Positions 1-6,268 of a stretch of DNA of 7,354 bases are shown here, one piece after another (within the stretch, counting starts at the first letter, position 1; every line of letters begins with the position of its first letter). The stretch spans positions 1 through 7,354 of the forward strand of contig JAIVIG010000399.1 in NCBI GenBank assembly GCA_020200675.1. The letters run 5' to 3'. The position numbers and the translations under genes are program-made. The notes under the pieces are model-generated. The model worked only from the letters and a program-made list of their open reading frames with translations, was not told the origin of the DNA and ran no database searches. This stretch comes from Actinomycetota bacterium. GTDB lineage: Bacteria > Actinomycetota > Rubrobacteria > Rubrobacterales > Rubrobacteraceae.

Positions 1-75
1 TACTTCCTCTCTGGGATTTCCAGCATCGACGGCGACGAGCACCCTGAGTCTCAGATCCTTCGAATACGGTTTCAT
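1..75 (-). CDS. IS630-type transposase, N-terminal fragment cut by the left window edge
   Basis: Only the first 25 codons lie in the window, beginning at an ATG at 75-73 and reading off the left edge. The peptide opens MKPYSKDLRLRVL and continues VAVDAGNPREEV. This matches the usual opening of IS630/Tc1-family transposases, where a Y-S-x-D-L-R-x-R-V motif starts the N-terminal helix-turn-helix that binds the element ends. The catalytic DDE domain would lie outside the window. It reads in the same direction as the upstream operon but is separated from it by a hairpin terminator. No clear ribosome binding site precedes the ATG. The family call rests on 25 residues but the motif is distinctive. 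A stand-alone helix-turn-helix protein is the main alternative. Confidence 0.72.
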   Translation of the reverse strand, partial: MKPYSKDLRLRVLVAVDAGNPREEV

Positions 76-115
76 GACCAGAGGCTAACACGTGGATCAA
101 CTCTTACGGGTACCG
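1..115 (-). mobile_element. Probable end of an IS630-family insertion sequence (outer boundary not resolved)
   Basis: The start of an IS630-type transposase at 75-1 implies that one end of the element lies in the roughly 110 bases between it and the malyl-CoA lyase stop codon. IS630 elements insert at TA and have terminal inverted repeats of a few tens of bases. The other end is outside the window, so the repeat cannot be paired and the boundary given here is a guess. GGTACC occurs at 109-114, 131-136 and 141-146, and the outer end could lie among or beyond these copies. The lyase gene is not interrupted. Confidence 0.35.
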
Positions 116-126
116 CTGTCAGGACC

Positions 127-148
127 AAAAGGTACCCGAAGGTACCCC
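127..148 (-). terminator. Rho-independent terminator with UUCG tetraloop at the operon end
   Basis: On the minus strand GGTACC (146-141), TTCG (140-137) and GGTACC (136-131) are followed by TTTT (130-127). The two GGTACC copies pair as a 6-bp stem closed by C(UUCG)G, an exceptionally stable tetraloop. Two further G-U pairs can extend the stem at its base. The hairpin starts about 39 nt after the lyase stop and points in the direction of operon transcription, so it fits the end of the operon and would also shield the transposase from read-through. The U-tract is short. A third GGTACC at 109-114 leaves open that these repeats belong to the insertion sequence end instead. Confidence 0.6.
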
Positions 149-186
149 AGGGGCAATCGTCGAGGAACTACGTTGACAGACCGCCC

Positions 187-1101
187 CTAAACCATCCCCG
201 CCCCGCGAGCGAGGTCCAACGTGTTCCGTGCCATCTTTATGGAGGCGGCGTCGACCATCTGGCCGTCTACGCTGATCGAACCGCTCCCGGCGGCGTTTGC
301 CTCCTCGTAGGCGCTAACGACCTTTGTGGCCCATTCGGTCTCCCTCTCAGTGGGCGAGAAGGCCTCGTTGACGGTCTCGACCTGGCCCGGATGAATGCAC
401 CACTTGCCGTCGAAGCCCAAAGAACGAGCCACGAGGCAGCTCTTGCGCAGGCCCTCCTCGTCCCGGTAGTCGGCGACGGGACCGTCTACGGCGCGCAGGC
501 CGCCTATTCGGGCCGCAACGACGATACGCTGCATGATGTAGCCCATGCGGTGGCCGGGGTACGCCTCGTCCCACTCGTCCATCGTGCCGATGCTGGTCTG
601 CGGCATCCGGATGCTCGCGGCGTAGTCCCCGGGACCGAAGACGAGGGCTTCGAGGCGATCCGTCGCTCGGGCTATGGCGTCTATGTTGGCGAGGCCGAGG
701 GCGGTTTCTATCTGCGCTTCGAGCTTTACCTTGCCCGGCTCCAGGCCGGCGTTCGCCTCGACGCCCTGGAGCAGGGTGTCCAGCGTGTGCAAGTCTTCGG
801 GGCGTTCGACTTTGGGGACCAGGATCAGGCCTAGCCCCTCCCCCGCTTCCTCGACCACCTCGATCACGTCTCTATACCAGTACGGGGTGTCGAGCGAGTT
901 CATGCGGTAGAAGGCCGGTCTTCCCTGCCAGTCGAGCTCCTTTATCGCCCGAACGACGTTCTCGCGGGCCGCGGCCTTCTCGTTCGGGGCGACGGCGTCT
1001 TCGAGGTCGAGAAAGAAGAGGTCCGCCCCGGAGGACGGACCACGTTCGACCATCTTCCACTTGGAGGCGGGGACGGCCAGCACAGAGCGGGAGACCCTCA
1101 C
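187..1101 (-). CDS. mcl: Malyl-CoA lyase-type protein (HpcH/HpaI aldolase, CitE family)
   Basis: This 304-residue protein resembles L-malyl-CoA/beta-methylmalyl-CoA lyases, which reversibly split malyl-CoA into acetyl-CoA and glyoxylate with Mg2+ in a cytoplasmic TIM barrel. Family landmarks visible are LDLEDAV (31-37), an arginine at 66 in FYRMN, LDTPYWYRDV (70-79), a likely metal-binding Glu132 in QIETA and Asp159 in FGPGDYAAS, VDGPVADYRDEEG (205-217), GKWCIHPGQV (232-241) and VDGQMVDAASIKMA (278-291). The last blocks resemble Mcl1-type enzymes more than the citrate lyase beta subunit. The start is GTG at 1101, preceded by AGGGG with a 6-nt spacer and only 12 nt after the glcF stop, so it is co-transcribed. 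Glyoxylate is both its substrate and the product of GlcDEF. Substrate choice (malyl-, methylmalyl- or citramalyl-CoA) cannot be read from sequence, and no acyl-CoA synthetase partner is in view. Confidence 0.82.
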   Translation of the reverse strand: MRVSRSVLAVPASKWKMVERGPSSGADLFFLDLEDAVAPNEKAAARENVVRAIKELDWQGRPAFYRMNSLDTPYWYRDVIEVVEEAGEGLGLILVPKVERPEDLHTLDTLLQGVEANAGLEPGKVKLEAQIETALGLANIDAIARATDRLEALVFGPGDYAASIRMPQTSIGTMDEWDEAYPGHRMGYIMQRIVVAARIGGLRAVDGPVADYRDEEGLRKSCLVARSLGFDGKWCIHPGQVETVNEAFSPTERETEWATKVVSAYEEANAAGSGSISVDGQMVDAASIKMARNTLDLARGAGMV

Positions 1102-1113
1102 CTCTTACCCCTG

Positions 1114-2640
1114 CTACCGGAAGAGGCTTTCGACCGGCTCGCCGCGGATGGAGGCGTCTACTACCTCCATCGGGTGGGCCATGTGCATCTCGTGTCCCAG
1201 CCTCTTGAGGGAGGCCTGTATCTGGAGCATGCAGCCGGGGTTGGAGGTGATGATCATGCGCGCCCCCGTATTGAGGACGTTCTTCGCCTTGCGCTCGCCC
1301 AACTCTTCCGCGGGCTCGGGCTCGACCATGTTGTAGATGCCGGCCGACCCGCAGCAGACTTCGGCTTCTTTGATCTCCTTGACCTCCATGCCCGGTATGG
1401 CCTTCAGGTTCTTCCTCGGCTGCTGGCGGACCCCCTGCGCGTGCGCCAGGTGGCACGCGTCGTGGTACGCCGCCGCCACCGGCAGCGGATGCCGCTCGGC
1501 GACCGGCCCAATCTCCTGCAAGAACTCCGAGACGTCCTTGACCTTCGACGAGAACTTCTTGGCCCTCTCGGCGTACTCGGGGTCGTCGCGCAACAGGTAC
1601 GCGTACTCCTTCATCGTCGAGCCGCACCCGGCGGCGTTGACGACCACGTTGTCGAGGTTCTCCCTCTCGAAGGTGTCTATCGTCTTGCGGGCGAAGTTCA
1701 GCGACTCCTCCTCGCGCCCGGCGTGGGTGGAGAGGGCGCCGCAGCAGCCCTGGTTCTTGGGCGCTACGACCTCGCAGCCCTCGGCGGCGAGTACCCGGAC
1801 GGTGGCGGAGTTGACCTGGGAGAAGAAGACCTGTTGGACGCAGCCGATCAGGACGCCGACCCGCTTGCGGCGCTCGCCCGTGGGGGAGGTGTACTCCGGG
1901 ATCTTCTCTTCCTTCTTACTCAGCTTGGGCATGAGGGCCTCCATCGCCCTCATGCGGGCGGGGAGACGGCTCATGACGCCGGCCTTTTTGAGCTTCTTAT
2001 CGAGGCCGAAGCGCTGGTAGAGTCGCAAGGGTCCGGCGGCCAGGCGCAGGCGCTTGCGGTAGGGGAAGAGCTGGAAGATCATCTCGCGGAACGCCTTGTC
2101 GTCGGGCCGCCTCTCGTAGCGCCGCTCGACCTGGGCCCTCGTGGCTTCTATGAGCTTGTCGTACTGCACGCCGGAGGGGCAGGAGGTGACGCAGGCCATG
2201 CACCCAAGGCACAGGTCCCAGTGGCGGACCATCGTGTCGTTCATAGCCTCTTCATTGAGGCCCTTGTTCATCAAGTAGATGCGCCCGCGCGGGGAGTCCA
2301 TCTCCTCGCCGAAGAGGACGTACGTCGGACAGGTCGGCAGGCAGAAGCCGCAGTGGACGCAGTCGTCTATGAGGTCCTTCTCCGGCGGGTGGTGGCTGTC
2401 GAAGGCCGGGAAGGTGTAGCTTCCGCTCTCGGGCCGGTCGTGGCCCATCGTGTGTTGGAGCGATTCCGTGGTCGCCGAGAACGAGTCCTGGCCTATGTCC
2501 TGGGGGCTACCGGCGCCTATTGCTCCCGCCATCGCCTGCTCGCGGCCGGTGCCCGACTGGTCGTCTCGCCTCTCGGTGCCTTCCGTAGCGTCGTAGCGGT
2601 TGCCCGACTGCCGGGGGTCCGGCCTATCCTGCTCGGTCAC
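1114..2640 (-). CDS. glcF: Glycolate oxidase iron-sulfur subunit GlcF
   Basis: GlcF carries electrons from the flavin subunits of glycolate oxidase to the respiratory chain. The 508-residue protein has two 4Fe-4S motifs: CVHCGFCLPTC (Cys 94, 97, 100, 104) and CLGCMACVTSC (Cys 144, 147, 150, 154). Two cysteine-rich CCG domains follow, with CCG at 299-301 and 429-431 and further cysteines at 267, 339, 396 and 470. PRGRIYLM (117-124) is also typical. I chose the GTG at 2640 because AGGAGG (2652-2647) sits 6 nt upstream and the start overlaps the glcE stop as TAGTG, implying translational coupling. This gives an N-terminal extension of about 67 residues compared with E. coli GlcF. The extension is hydrophilic and looks disordered. 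Starts at Met37 or Met65 are possible but lack a good ribosome site. No lesion is visible. Confidence 0.93.
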   Translation of the reverse strand: MTEQDRPDPRQSGNRYDATEGTERRDDQSGTGREQAMAGAIGAGSPQDIGQDSFSATTESLQHTMGHDRPESGSYTFPAFDSHHPPEKDLIDDCVHCGFCLPTCPTYVLFGEEMDSPRGRIYLMNKGLNEEAMNDTMVRHWDLCLGCMACVTSCPSGVQYDKLIEATRAQVERRYERRPDDKAFREMIFQLFPYRKRLRLAAGPLRLYQRFGLDKKLKKAGVMSRLPARMRAMEALMPKLSKKEEKIPEYTSPTGERRKRVGVLIGCVQQVFFSQVNSATVRVLAAEGCEVVAPKNQGCCGALSTHAGREEESLNFARKTIDTFERENLDNVVVNAAGCGSTMKEYAYLLRDDPEYAERAKKFSSKVKDVSEFLQEIGPVAERHPLPVAAAYHDACHLAHAQGVRQQPRKNLKAIPGMEVKEIKEAEVCCGSAGIYNMVEPEPAEELGERKAKNVLNTGARMIITSNPGCMLQIQASLKRLGHEMHMAHPMEVVDASIRGEPVESLFR

Positions 2641-3923
2641 TAGATGCCTCCTACAAAGCGGCCCGGGTTGAGGTTGCCCCCGGGATCGAACTTGTCTCTT
2701 ACCCGGCGCAGCAGGCCGAGGTAGTCTCCCGCCGGCCCCCACGCCTCGAGCCTGCTCTTGGTCGAAGGCGGGGCCTTGCGCACAACGACGCTCCCGCCCC
2801 TCCTCACCCAGATCTCCCGTAGCTCCTCGACGACGTGCACCCGCGCCTCCTCGTCTCCTCCGGAGAGGGCAACGTAAGTGGTGCCGGTCCCGGCGTGGCC
2901 CGTGATGCGCGGGGTAACACCCCTGCGTTCCGTCGCTCCGAGCACCGAGTCCAGGACGCCCGTCAGCTCCGCGGGGGGAGCGGAGACCTGGATCGCCACC
3001 TCCTCGTCCCCGACCCCCGGCGGGTCCAGGGGACCGAGATCTTCGACCTCCTCGTCCGAAAGCGTCCGGACCTCGCCGAAACCTTTTAGAAGATAAGAAG
3101 CCGTCTCCACCTGCGCCTCGACGCCTGGTGGTATCCCCTCGATGAGGAGGCTCAGCAATTTCTGTTCCTCGTTCCAGTGCAGCTCCAACGCGCTGGGGAC
3201 GAGTTGGGCGTGTACGATGGCTTGCGCTGCCTGTCCGGCGGAGAGGGTGTTGCTCAGCTCCACCGCGACCGTCCGGGCCGCCTCGGGTTTCGGGTGGAGC
3301 CGGAAGTTGCACGTGGCTATGACGCCCAGGGTGCCGAGCGAGCCCGTGAACAGCTTCGAGAGGTCGTAGCCGGCCACGTTCTTGACGACCTTGCCACCGG
3401 CCTTTGCGGTCGTGCCGTCCGGGAGGACGACGGTGATCCCGATGATCAGATCCCGCACGGTCCCGTAGCTGTAGCGGCGCGGCCCCGAGGAGTTCGCCGC
3501 GACGATGCCCCCCACGGTCGCCCCGGCTCTCGTCTCCGGCGGGTCGATGCCGAGCATCTGGTCGGCGCCGGCGAGCTGCTCCTGGAGGTCTTGCAGCTTC
3601 AGCCCGGCCTGGACCCGGACGACCTGGTCCCCGGGCGTGTGCTCTATGATCTCGTTCATCCGCGCGATGCTCACGATCAGATCCAGGTCCCGCGGCGGGT
3701 TGCCGAGGTCCATCTTCGTCCCGCTCCCCCGCGGCGCCGCCGTAAGACCCTCTTCGCTCGCGAGCTTCATCAACTCGCTTATCTCCTCGGTGGAGCCCGG
3801 CTCGGCTACGAAGGAGGGGGTGACGCCGTCCACAACGTCCCCTTCGGTCGCTTCGTGGGCGTGCTCCTCGCCGACTATCTTCTGCAGGTCTTCCAGGGAG
3901 ACGTTCTTGGTGCTGGTGTCCAC
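2640..3923 (-). CDS. glcE: Glycolate oxidase FAD-binding subunit GlcE
   Basis: GlcE is the second, shorter FAD-binding subunit of the GlcDEF glycolate oxidase, which makes glyoxylate. The 427-residue protein has a PCMH-type FAD-binding fold: PRGSGTK (64-70), RAGATVGGIVAANSSGPRR (132-150), then KNVAGYDLSKLF and GSLGTLGVI (181-202). It ends with the FAD-oxidase C-terminal signature KFDPGGNLNPGRF (411-423). The start is GTG at 3923 with AAGGAG (3935-3930) placed 6 nt upstream. Longer in-frame starts would run into glcD and look non-native. The ribosome site directly abuts the ancestral glcD stop TAA (3936-3934), and the gene end overlaps glcF, so glcD-glcE-glcF form a tightly coupled unit. The gene appears intact. 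The frameshifted glcD frame overlaps its first 49 bases. Confidence 0.92.
   Translation of the reverse strand: MDTSTKNVSLEDLQKIVGEEHAHEATEGDVVDGVTPSFVAEPGSTEEISELMKLASEEGLTAAPRGSGTKMDLGNPPRDLDLIVSIARMNEIIEHTPGDQVVRVQAGLKLQDLQEQLAGADQMLGIDPPETRAGATVGGIVAANSSGPRRYSYGTVRDLIIGITVVLPDGTTAKAGGKVVKNVAGYDLSKLFTGSLGTLGVIATCNFRLHPKPEAARTVAVELSNTLSAGQAAQAIVHAQLVPSALELHWNEEQKLLSLLIEGIPPGVEAQVETASYLLKGFGEVRTLSDEEVEDLGPLDPPGVGDEEVAIQVSAPPAELTGVLDSVLGATERRGVTPRITGHAGTGTTYVALSGGDEEARVHVVEELREIWVRRGGSVVVRKAPPSTKSRLEAWGPAGDYLGLLRRVRDKFDPGGNLNPGRFVGGI
2647..2652 (-). promoter_or_regulatory. Ribosome binding site deciding the glcF GTG start
   Basis: AGGAGG on the minus strand lies inside the last codons of glcE, 6 nt before a GTG that overlaps the glcE stop as TAGTG. 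This perfect Shine-Dalgarno sequence fixes the glcF start and points to translational coupling between the two subunits. Confidence 0.8.
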
Positions 3924-5293
3924 GGCGGTCTCCTTAGAAGTTCTCGGCCAGGCCGGCCCTCTGGATGGGGTGCATGTGGAAGGGGCCGGGGCGTTCGCCG
4001 CGTGAACATCTTGGGCATGTACTTCTTCTTGTCCACGCCTATGCCGTGCTCGCCGGTCAGGGAGCCGCCATGATCCAGGCACGCGAAGACTATCTCCCCG
4101 GCCAGCTCCTCGGCCTGCTCGGCCTCCCCGGGATTGTCGTTGTCGTAGAGGACCAGCGGGTGGAGGTTGCCGTCGCCGGCGTGGAAGACGTTCGCCACGC
4201 GCATCCCGTACTCCTCGCCGAGCTCGCTGATCCTCTTGAGCACGTTCCCGAGCTCTGTGCGCGGGACGACCGAGTCCTGCACGTAGTAGTCGTTGGCGAT
4301 CCTACCCATCGCCGCGAACGCCGCCTTGCGCCCCTTCCAGAAGAGCGCCCGCTCGGCGTCGTCCTCGGCAATCCGGATCTCCGAGGCGTTGTTCTCCTCG
4401 CAGACCTTTATGACCCGGTCGAACTGGTCCGCGACCTCCGCCTCCGGCCCGTCGAGCTCCACGATGAGTATGGCCCCGGCCTCGGGGAAGCCCGGGTGAA
4501 CCGCGGTCTCGACCGCCTCGATGCACAGGGCGTCCATCATCTCTATCGCGGCCGGCACGATGCCGCCCCCGATGATCCCCGAGACGGCCCCCCCGGCCTC
4601 CTCGGTGTCCTCGAACGCAGCGAGCAGGGTCCGCACCGCCTCCGGCACGCGCAGGAGCCGCAAGGTGATCTTGGTCGCTATCCCGAGCGTTCCCTCCGAG
4701 CCAACGAACGCCCCCAGAAGCTCGTAGCCCGGGGCGTCGGGCGCCTTGCCGCCGCCGATGTGGACGACCGACCCGTCGGCGAGTACGACCTCGGCGCCCA
4801 TCACGTGGTTCGTCGTAAAACCGTATTTCAGGCAGTGGACGCCGCCGGAGTTCTCGGCGAGGTTACCGCCGATGGAGGAGACGACCTGGCTCGCCGGGTC
4901 CGGCGCGTAGTAGTAGCCCTCGTCGGCGACCTCCTGGGAGACCCAGATGTTGATCACACCCGGCTCGACGACGATGCGCTGGTTGGGGATGTCTACCTCC
5001 AGGATCTTGCGCATCCTGCTGAGCACGATCAGGACGCCCGACTGGACGGGCAACGCGCCGCCCGAGAGCCCGGTCCCGGAGCCACGAGCGACGAATGGAA
5101 TGCCCTCCTCGTAACAGGTCCTGACGATCTGCTGGACGTGCTCGGCGGTCTCGGGCAGGACCACGAGGTCCGGGACGACCCGGTAGTTCATCAGGCCGTC
5201 GCACTCGTAAGAGCGGAGTTGCTCGCGCTCGTGGACCACCCCCTCCGTCCCGAGTATCGACTCCATGGTCCGTATGAGTCGGTCGCGCTCCAT
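3875..5293 (-). CDS. glcD: Glycolate oxidase subunit GlcD with C-terminal deletion and frameshift
   Basis: GlcD is the main FAD-binding subunit that oxidises glycolate (also D-lactate in relatives). Residues 1-430 look normal: ARGSGTGLSGGA (69-80) and SSIGGNLAENSGG (139-151) for FAD binding, GYELLGAFVGSEGTLGI (189-205), HAGDGNLHP (371-379) and GEHGIGV (414-420), which precedes MPKMF. After that the family expects about 30 residues including an FD-P...NPGK signature. Here the frame instead reads into a Pro/Arg-rich, low-complexity tail of 42 residues and stops at 3875 inside glcE. The true C-terminus survives in another frame at 4002-3934. The start is ATG at 5293 after AGGAGG, 27 nt downstream of the reductase gene. 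The lost segment belongs to the FAD-oxidase C-terminal region, so the product is probably impaired. A sequencing or assembly error is a serious alternative. Confidence 0.88.
   Translation of the reverse strand: MERDRLIRTMESILGTEGVVHEREQLRSYECDGLMNYRVVPDLVVLPETAEHVQQIVRTCYEEGIPFVARGSGTGLSGGALPVQSGVLIVLSRMRKILEVDIPNQRIVVEPGVINIWVSQEVADEGYYYAPDPASQVVSSIGGNLAENSGGVHCLKYGFTTNHVMGAEVVLADGSVVHIGGGKAPDAPGYELLGAFVGSEGTLGIATKITLRLLRVPEAVRTLLAAFEDTEEAGGAVSGIIGGGIVPAAIEMMDALCIEAVETAVHPGFPEAGAILIVELDGPEAEVADQFDRVIKVCEENNASEIRIAEDDAERALFWKGRKAAFAAMGRIANDYYVQDSVVPRTELGNVLKRISELGEEYGMRVANVFHAGDGNLHPLVLYDNDNPGEAEQAEELAGEIVFACLDHGGSLTGEHGIGVDKKKYMPKMFTRRTPRPLPHAPHPEGRPGRELLRRPPWTPAPRTSPWKTCRR
3934..4002 (-). 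pseudogene. glcD: Out-of-frame ancestral C-terminus of glcD
   Basis: In the frame one base off from the glcD reading frame, 4002-3934 encodes RGERPGPFHMH then PIQRAGLAENF and a TAA stop. Many bacterial GlcD proteins end with a similar block, roughly C-G-E-x-P-G-P...HP...AGLAE-F, directly after NPGK-x-FPTPR. The TAA lies immediately before the glcE ribosome binding site, as expected for the native operon junction. The segment is therefore the original end of glcD, disconnected by a deletion whose junction lies near 4000-4004. Comparison with the expected family layout puts the loss at about 90-100 bp and not a multiple of three. The size is inferred. Confidence 0.75.
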
Positions 5294-5297
5294 TCTG

Positions 5298-5312
5298 CCT
5301 CCTTTGAGGAGG
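5298..5312 (-). promoter_or_regulatory. glcD ribosome binding site inside a perfect small hairpin
   Basis: On the minus strand CCTCCT (5312-5307), CAA (5306-5304) and AGGAGG (5303-5298) form a perfect 6-bp stem with a 3-nt loop. AGGAGG is the glcD Shine-Dalgarno sequence, 4 nt before the ATG at 5293, so the hairpin would hide it entirely. This suggests that ribosomes leaving the upstream reductase gene, which stops 27 nt before glcD, may be needed to open it. Regulation is inferred. Confidence 0.5.
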
Positions 5313-5320
5313 GCTCTCTA

Positions 5321-6220
5321 CTAGCCCACCCCATCTCCTAGCTCGTGCTGTGCTTGATCCTCTATAAGGGTCAGGATCGCCGAGTGGTCCCTATCGCCCC
5401 GTCCCTTTGTCTTCAATGACTCCAACATCTGGTCCACGATGGCCGTGACCGGCAACGATACCCCGTATTCCCTGCCCGTCGCGAGCGCTATCCCCAGATC
5501 CTTGTGATGCAAGTCTACCCTAAAGCCCGGCTCGAAGTCGTGCTCGAGGAAATTCTCCTTTTTGGCCTCCATGACGTTGCTGCCCGCCAGCCCCCCGGAG
5601 ATCGCCTCCAGGATCTTCTCGGGCGCGACCCCGGCCTTGGAGGCGAGGACGAGGGCCTCCGAGATCCCCTCCAGCGTCACGGCCACCACGATCTGGTTGG
5701 CCGCCTTGGCCGTCTGGCCGGCCCCCGTGGGGCCAACGTGCGTGATGGCGTCGCCCATGACCTCTAACAAGGGCCTTGCCCGCTCGAAATCCTCCTCGCT
5801 GCCGCCCGCCATTATGGCGAGGGTTCCCTGCTGCGCGCCCGGCTCCCCACCCGAGACCGGCGCGTCGAGCATCGAAGCCCCGCGCTCCTCTATCTTCTCC
5901 GCGAGCTCCCGGGTAACCACGGGCGAGATAGTGCTCATGTCCACGATCAGGGCCCCTTCCTTGAGCCCCTCCAGCACCCCGTCTTCCCCCTCGACGATCT
6001 CCTCGACCTGCGGAGAGTCCGGCAGCATGAGGACAACCACATCGCACGACTCGGCGACCTCTTTGGGGCTCTCCGCAACGGTCGCCCCATCGTCAGCGAT
6101 CTCCTCGGCCTTCTCCGTGGTGCGGTTGTAGAGCACCAACTCGTAGCCGGTCTCCATGAGGTTCTGGGCCATCGGCCCGCCCATGATCCCCAACCCTATG
6201 AACCCTACCTTCTCGGCCAT
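5321..6220 (-). CDS. glxR: 2-hydroxy-3-oxopropionate (tartronate semialdehyde) reductase, intact copy
   Basis: This enzyme reduces tartronate semialdehyde to D-glycerate with NAD(P)H, the last step of glyoxylate assimilation by the glycerate pathway. At 299 residues it is full length for the beta-hydroxyacid dehydrogenase family. The N-terminal Rossmann fold has GFIGLGIMGGPMAQNL (6-21). The substrate loop DAPVSGGEPGAQQGTL (119-134) carries Ser123. GAGQTAKAANQ (167-177) carries the catalytic Lys172. HHKDLGIAL (238-246) holds the C-terminal Lys240-Asp241 pair. The ATG at 6220 follows GAGGAG (6232-6227), which itself follows the stop of a hyi relic. An unusable-looking paralogue lies just upstream, so this is likely the copy doing the work. 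Related 3-hydroxyisobutyrate dehydrogenases look similar, but the hyi and glc neighbours favour tartronate semialdehyde. Confidence 0.9.
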   Translation of the reverse strand: MAEKVGFIGLGIMGGPMAQNLMETGYELVLYNRTTEKAEEIADDGATVAESPKEVAESCDVVVLMLPDSPQVEEIVEGEDGVLEGLKEGALIVDMSTISPVVTRELAEKIEERGASMLDAPVSGGEPGAQQGTLAIMAGGSEEDFERARPLLEVMGDAITHVGPTGAGQTAKAANQIVVAVTLEGISEALVLASKAGVAPEKILEAISGGLAGSNVMEAKKENFLEHDFEPGFRVDLHHKDLGIALATGREYGVSLPVTAIVDQMLESLKTKGRGDRDHSAILTLIEDQAQHELGDGVG

Positions 6221-6230
6221 CTTCGTCTCC
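6119..6230. repeat. Direct repeat, copy B (5' end and leader of the intact reductase)
   Basis: Bases 6119-6230 match 6697-6808 at an offset of 578, with about 7 mismatches in 112 by hand count. The repeat covers the ribosome site and first codons of the two reductase genes. It is the least diverged part of the ancestral hyi-reductase duplication and could still support recombination. Confidence 0.8.
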
Positions 6231-6232
6231 TC

Positions 6233-6268
6233 TCAAAGCCTCAAGTCCGAAACCGCAACATCTTTACC
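6233..6268 (-). pseudogene. hyi: Relic of a second hydroxypyruvate isomerase gene (last 12 codons)
   Basis: Reading 6268-6233 on the minus strand in a frame different from the damaged reductase gives GKDVAVSDLRL and a TGA stop. The intact hyi upstream ends GKDIKVSDLNL and stop, so 8 of 11 residues match, including the final SDL-x-L. In both places a GAGGAGACGAAG leader and a reductase ATG follow within 12-18 nt. Same C-terminus, same spacer and same downstream gene make chance very unlikely. This is the end of a second hyi copy whose body was deleted. The damaged reductase stop (6243-6241) falls inside this relic. Confidence 0.8.

Noticed and set aside
173..178. TTGACA on the plus strand, resembling a -35 box
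   Set aside because: No -10 element lies at the right distance and no plus-strand gene follows. It also runs against the direction of all genes here.
872..1627. Minus-strand frame overlapping the lyase start and the glcF end
   Set aside because: It is Arg/Gly-rich out-of-frame reading of two clearly real genes.
1174..2643. Long plus-strand open frame opposite glcF
   Set aside because: It mirrors glcF on the opposite strand in GC-rich DNA. Its translation is Leu/Val/Asp/Arg-rich and repetitive, with no recognisable domain.
3934..4010. Programmed ribosomal frameshift in glcD
   Set aside because: No slippery heptamer is visible, and a frameshift alone would not restore the roughly 30 missing conserved residues, so deletion fits better.
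2640..4082. Longer glcE starting at 4082 inside glcD
   Set aside because: The extra N-terminal 53 residues are out-of-frame glcD sequence. The GTG at 3923 has a well-placed AAGGAG and abuts the ancestral glcD stop.
3965..5341. Long plus-strand open frame opposite glcD
   Set aside because: It is an antisense shadow of a well-conserved gene, with no domain motifs or sensible neighbours.
5504..6131. Plus-strand frames opposite the intact reductase
   Set aside because: They are Ser/Pro/Ala-rich antisense translations with no motif. They mirror a conserved gene.
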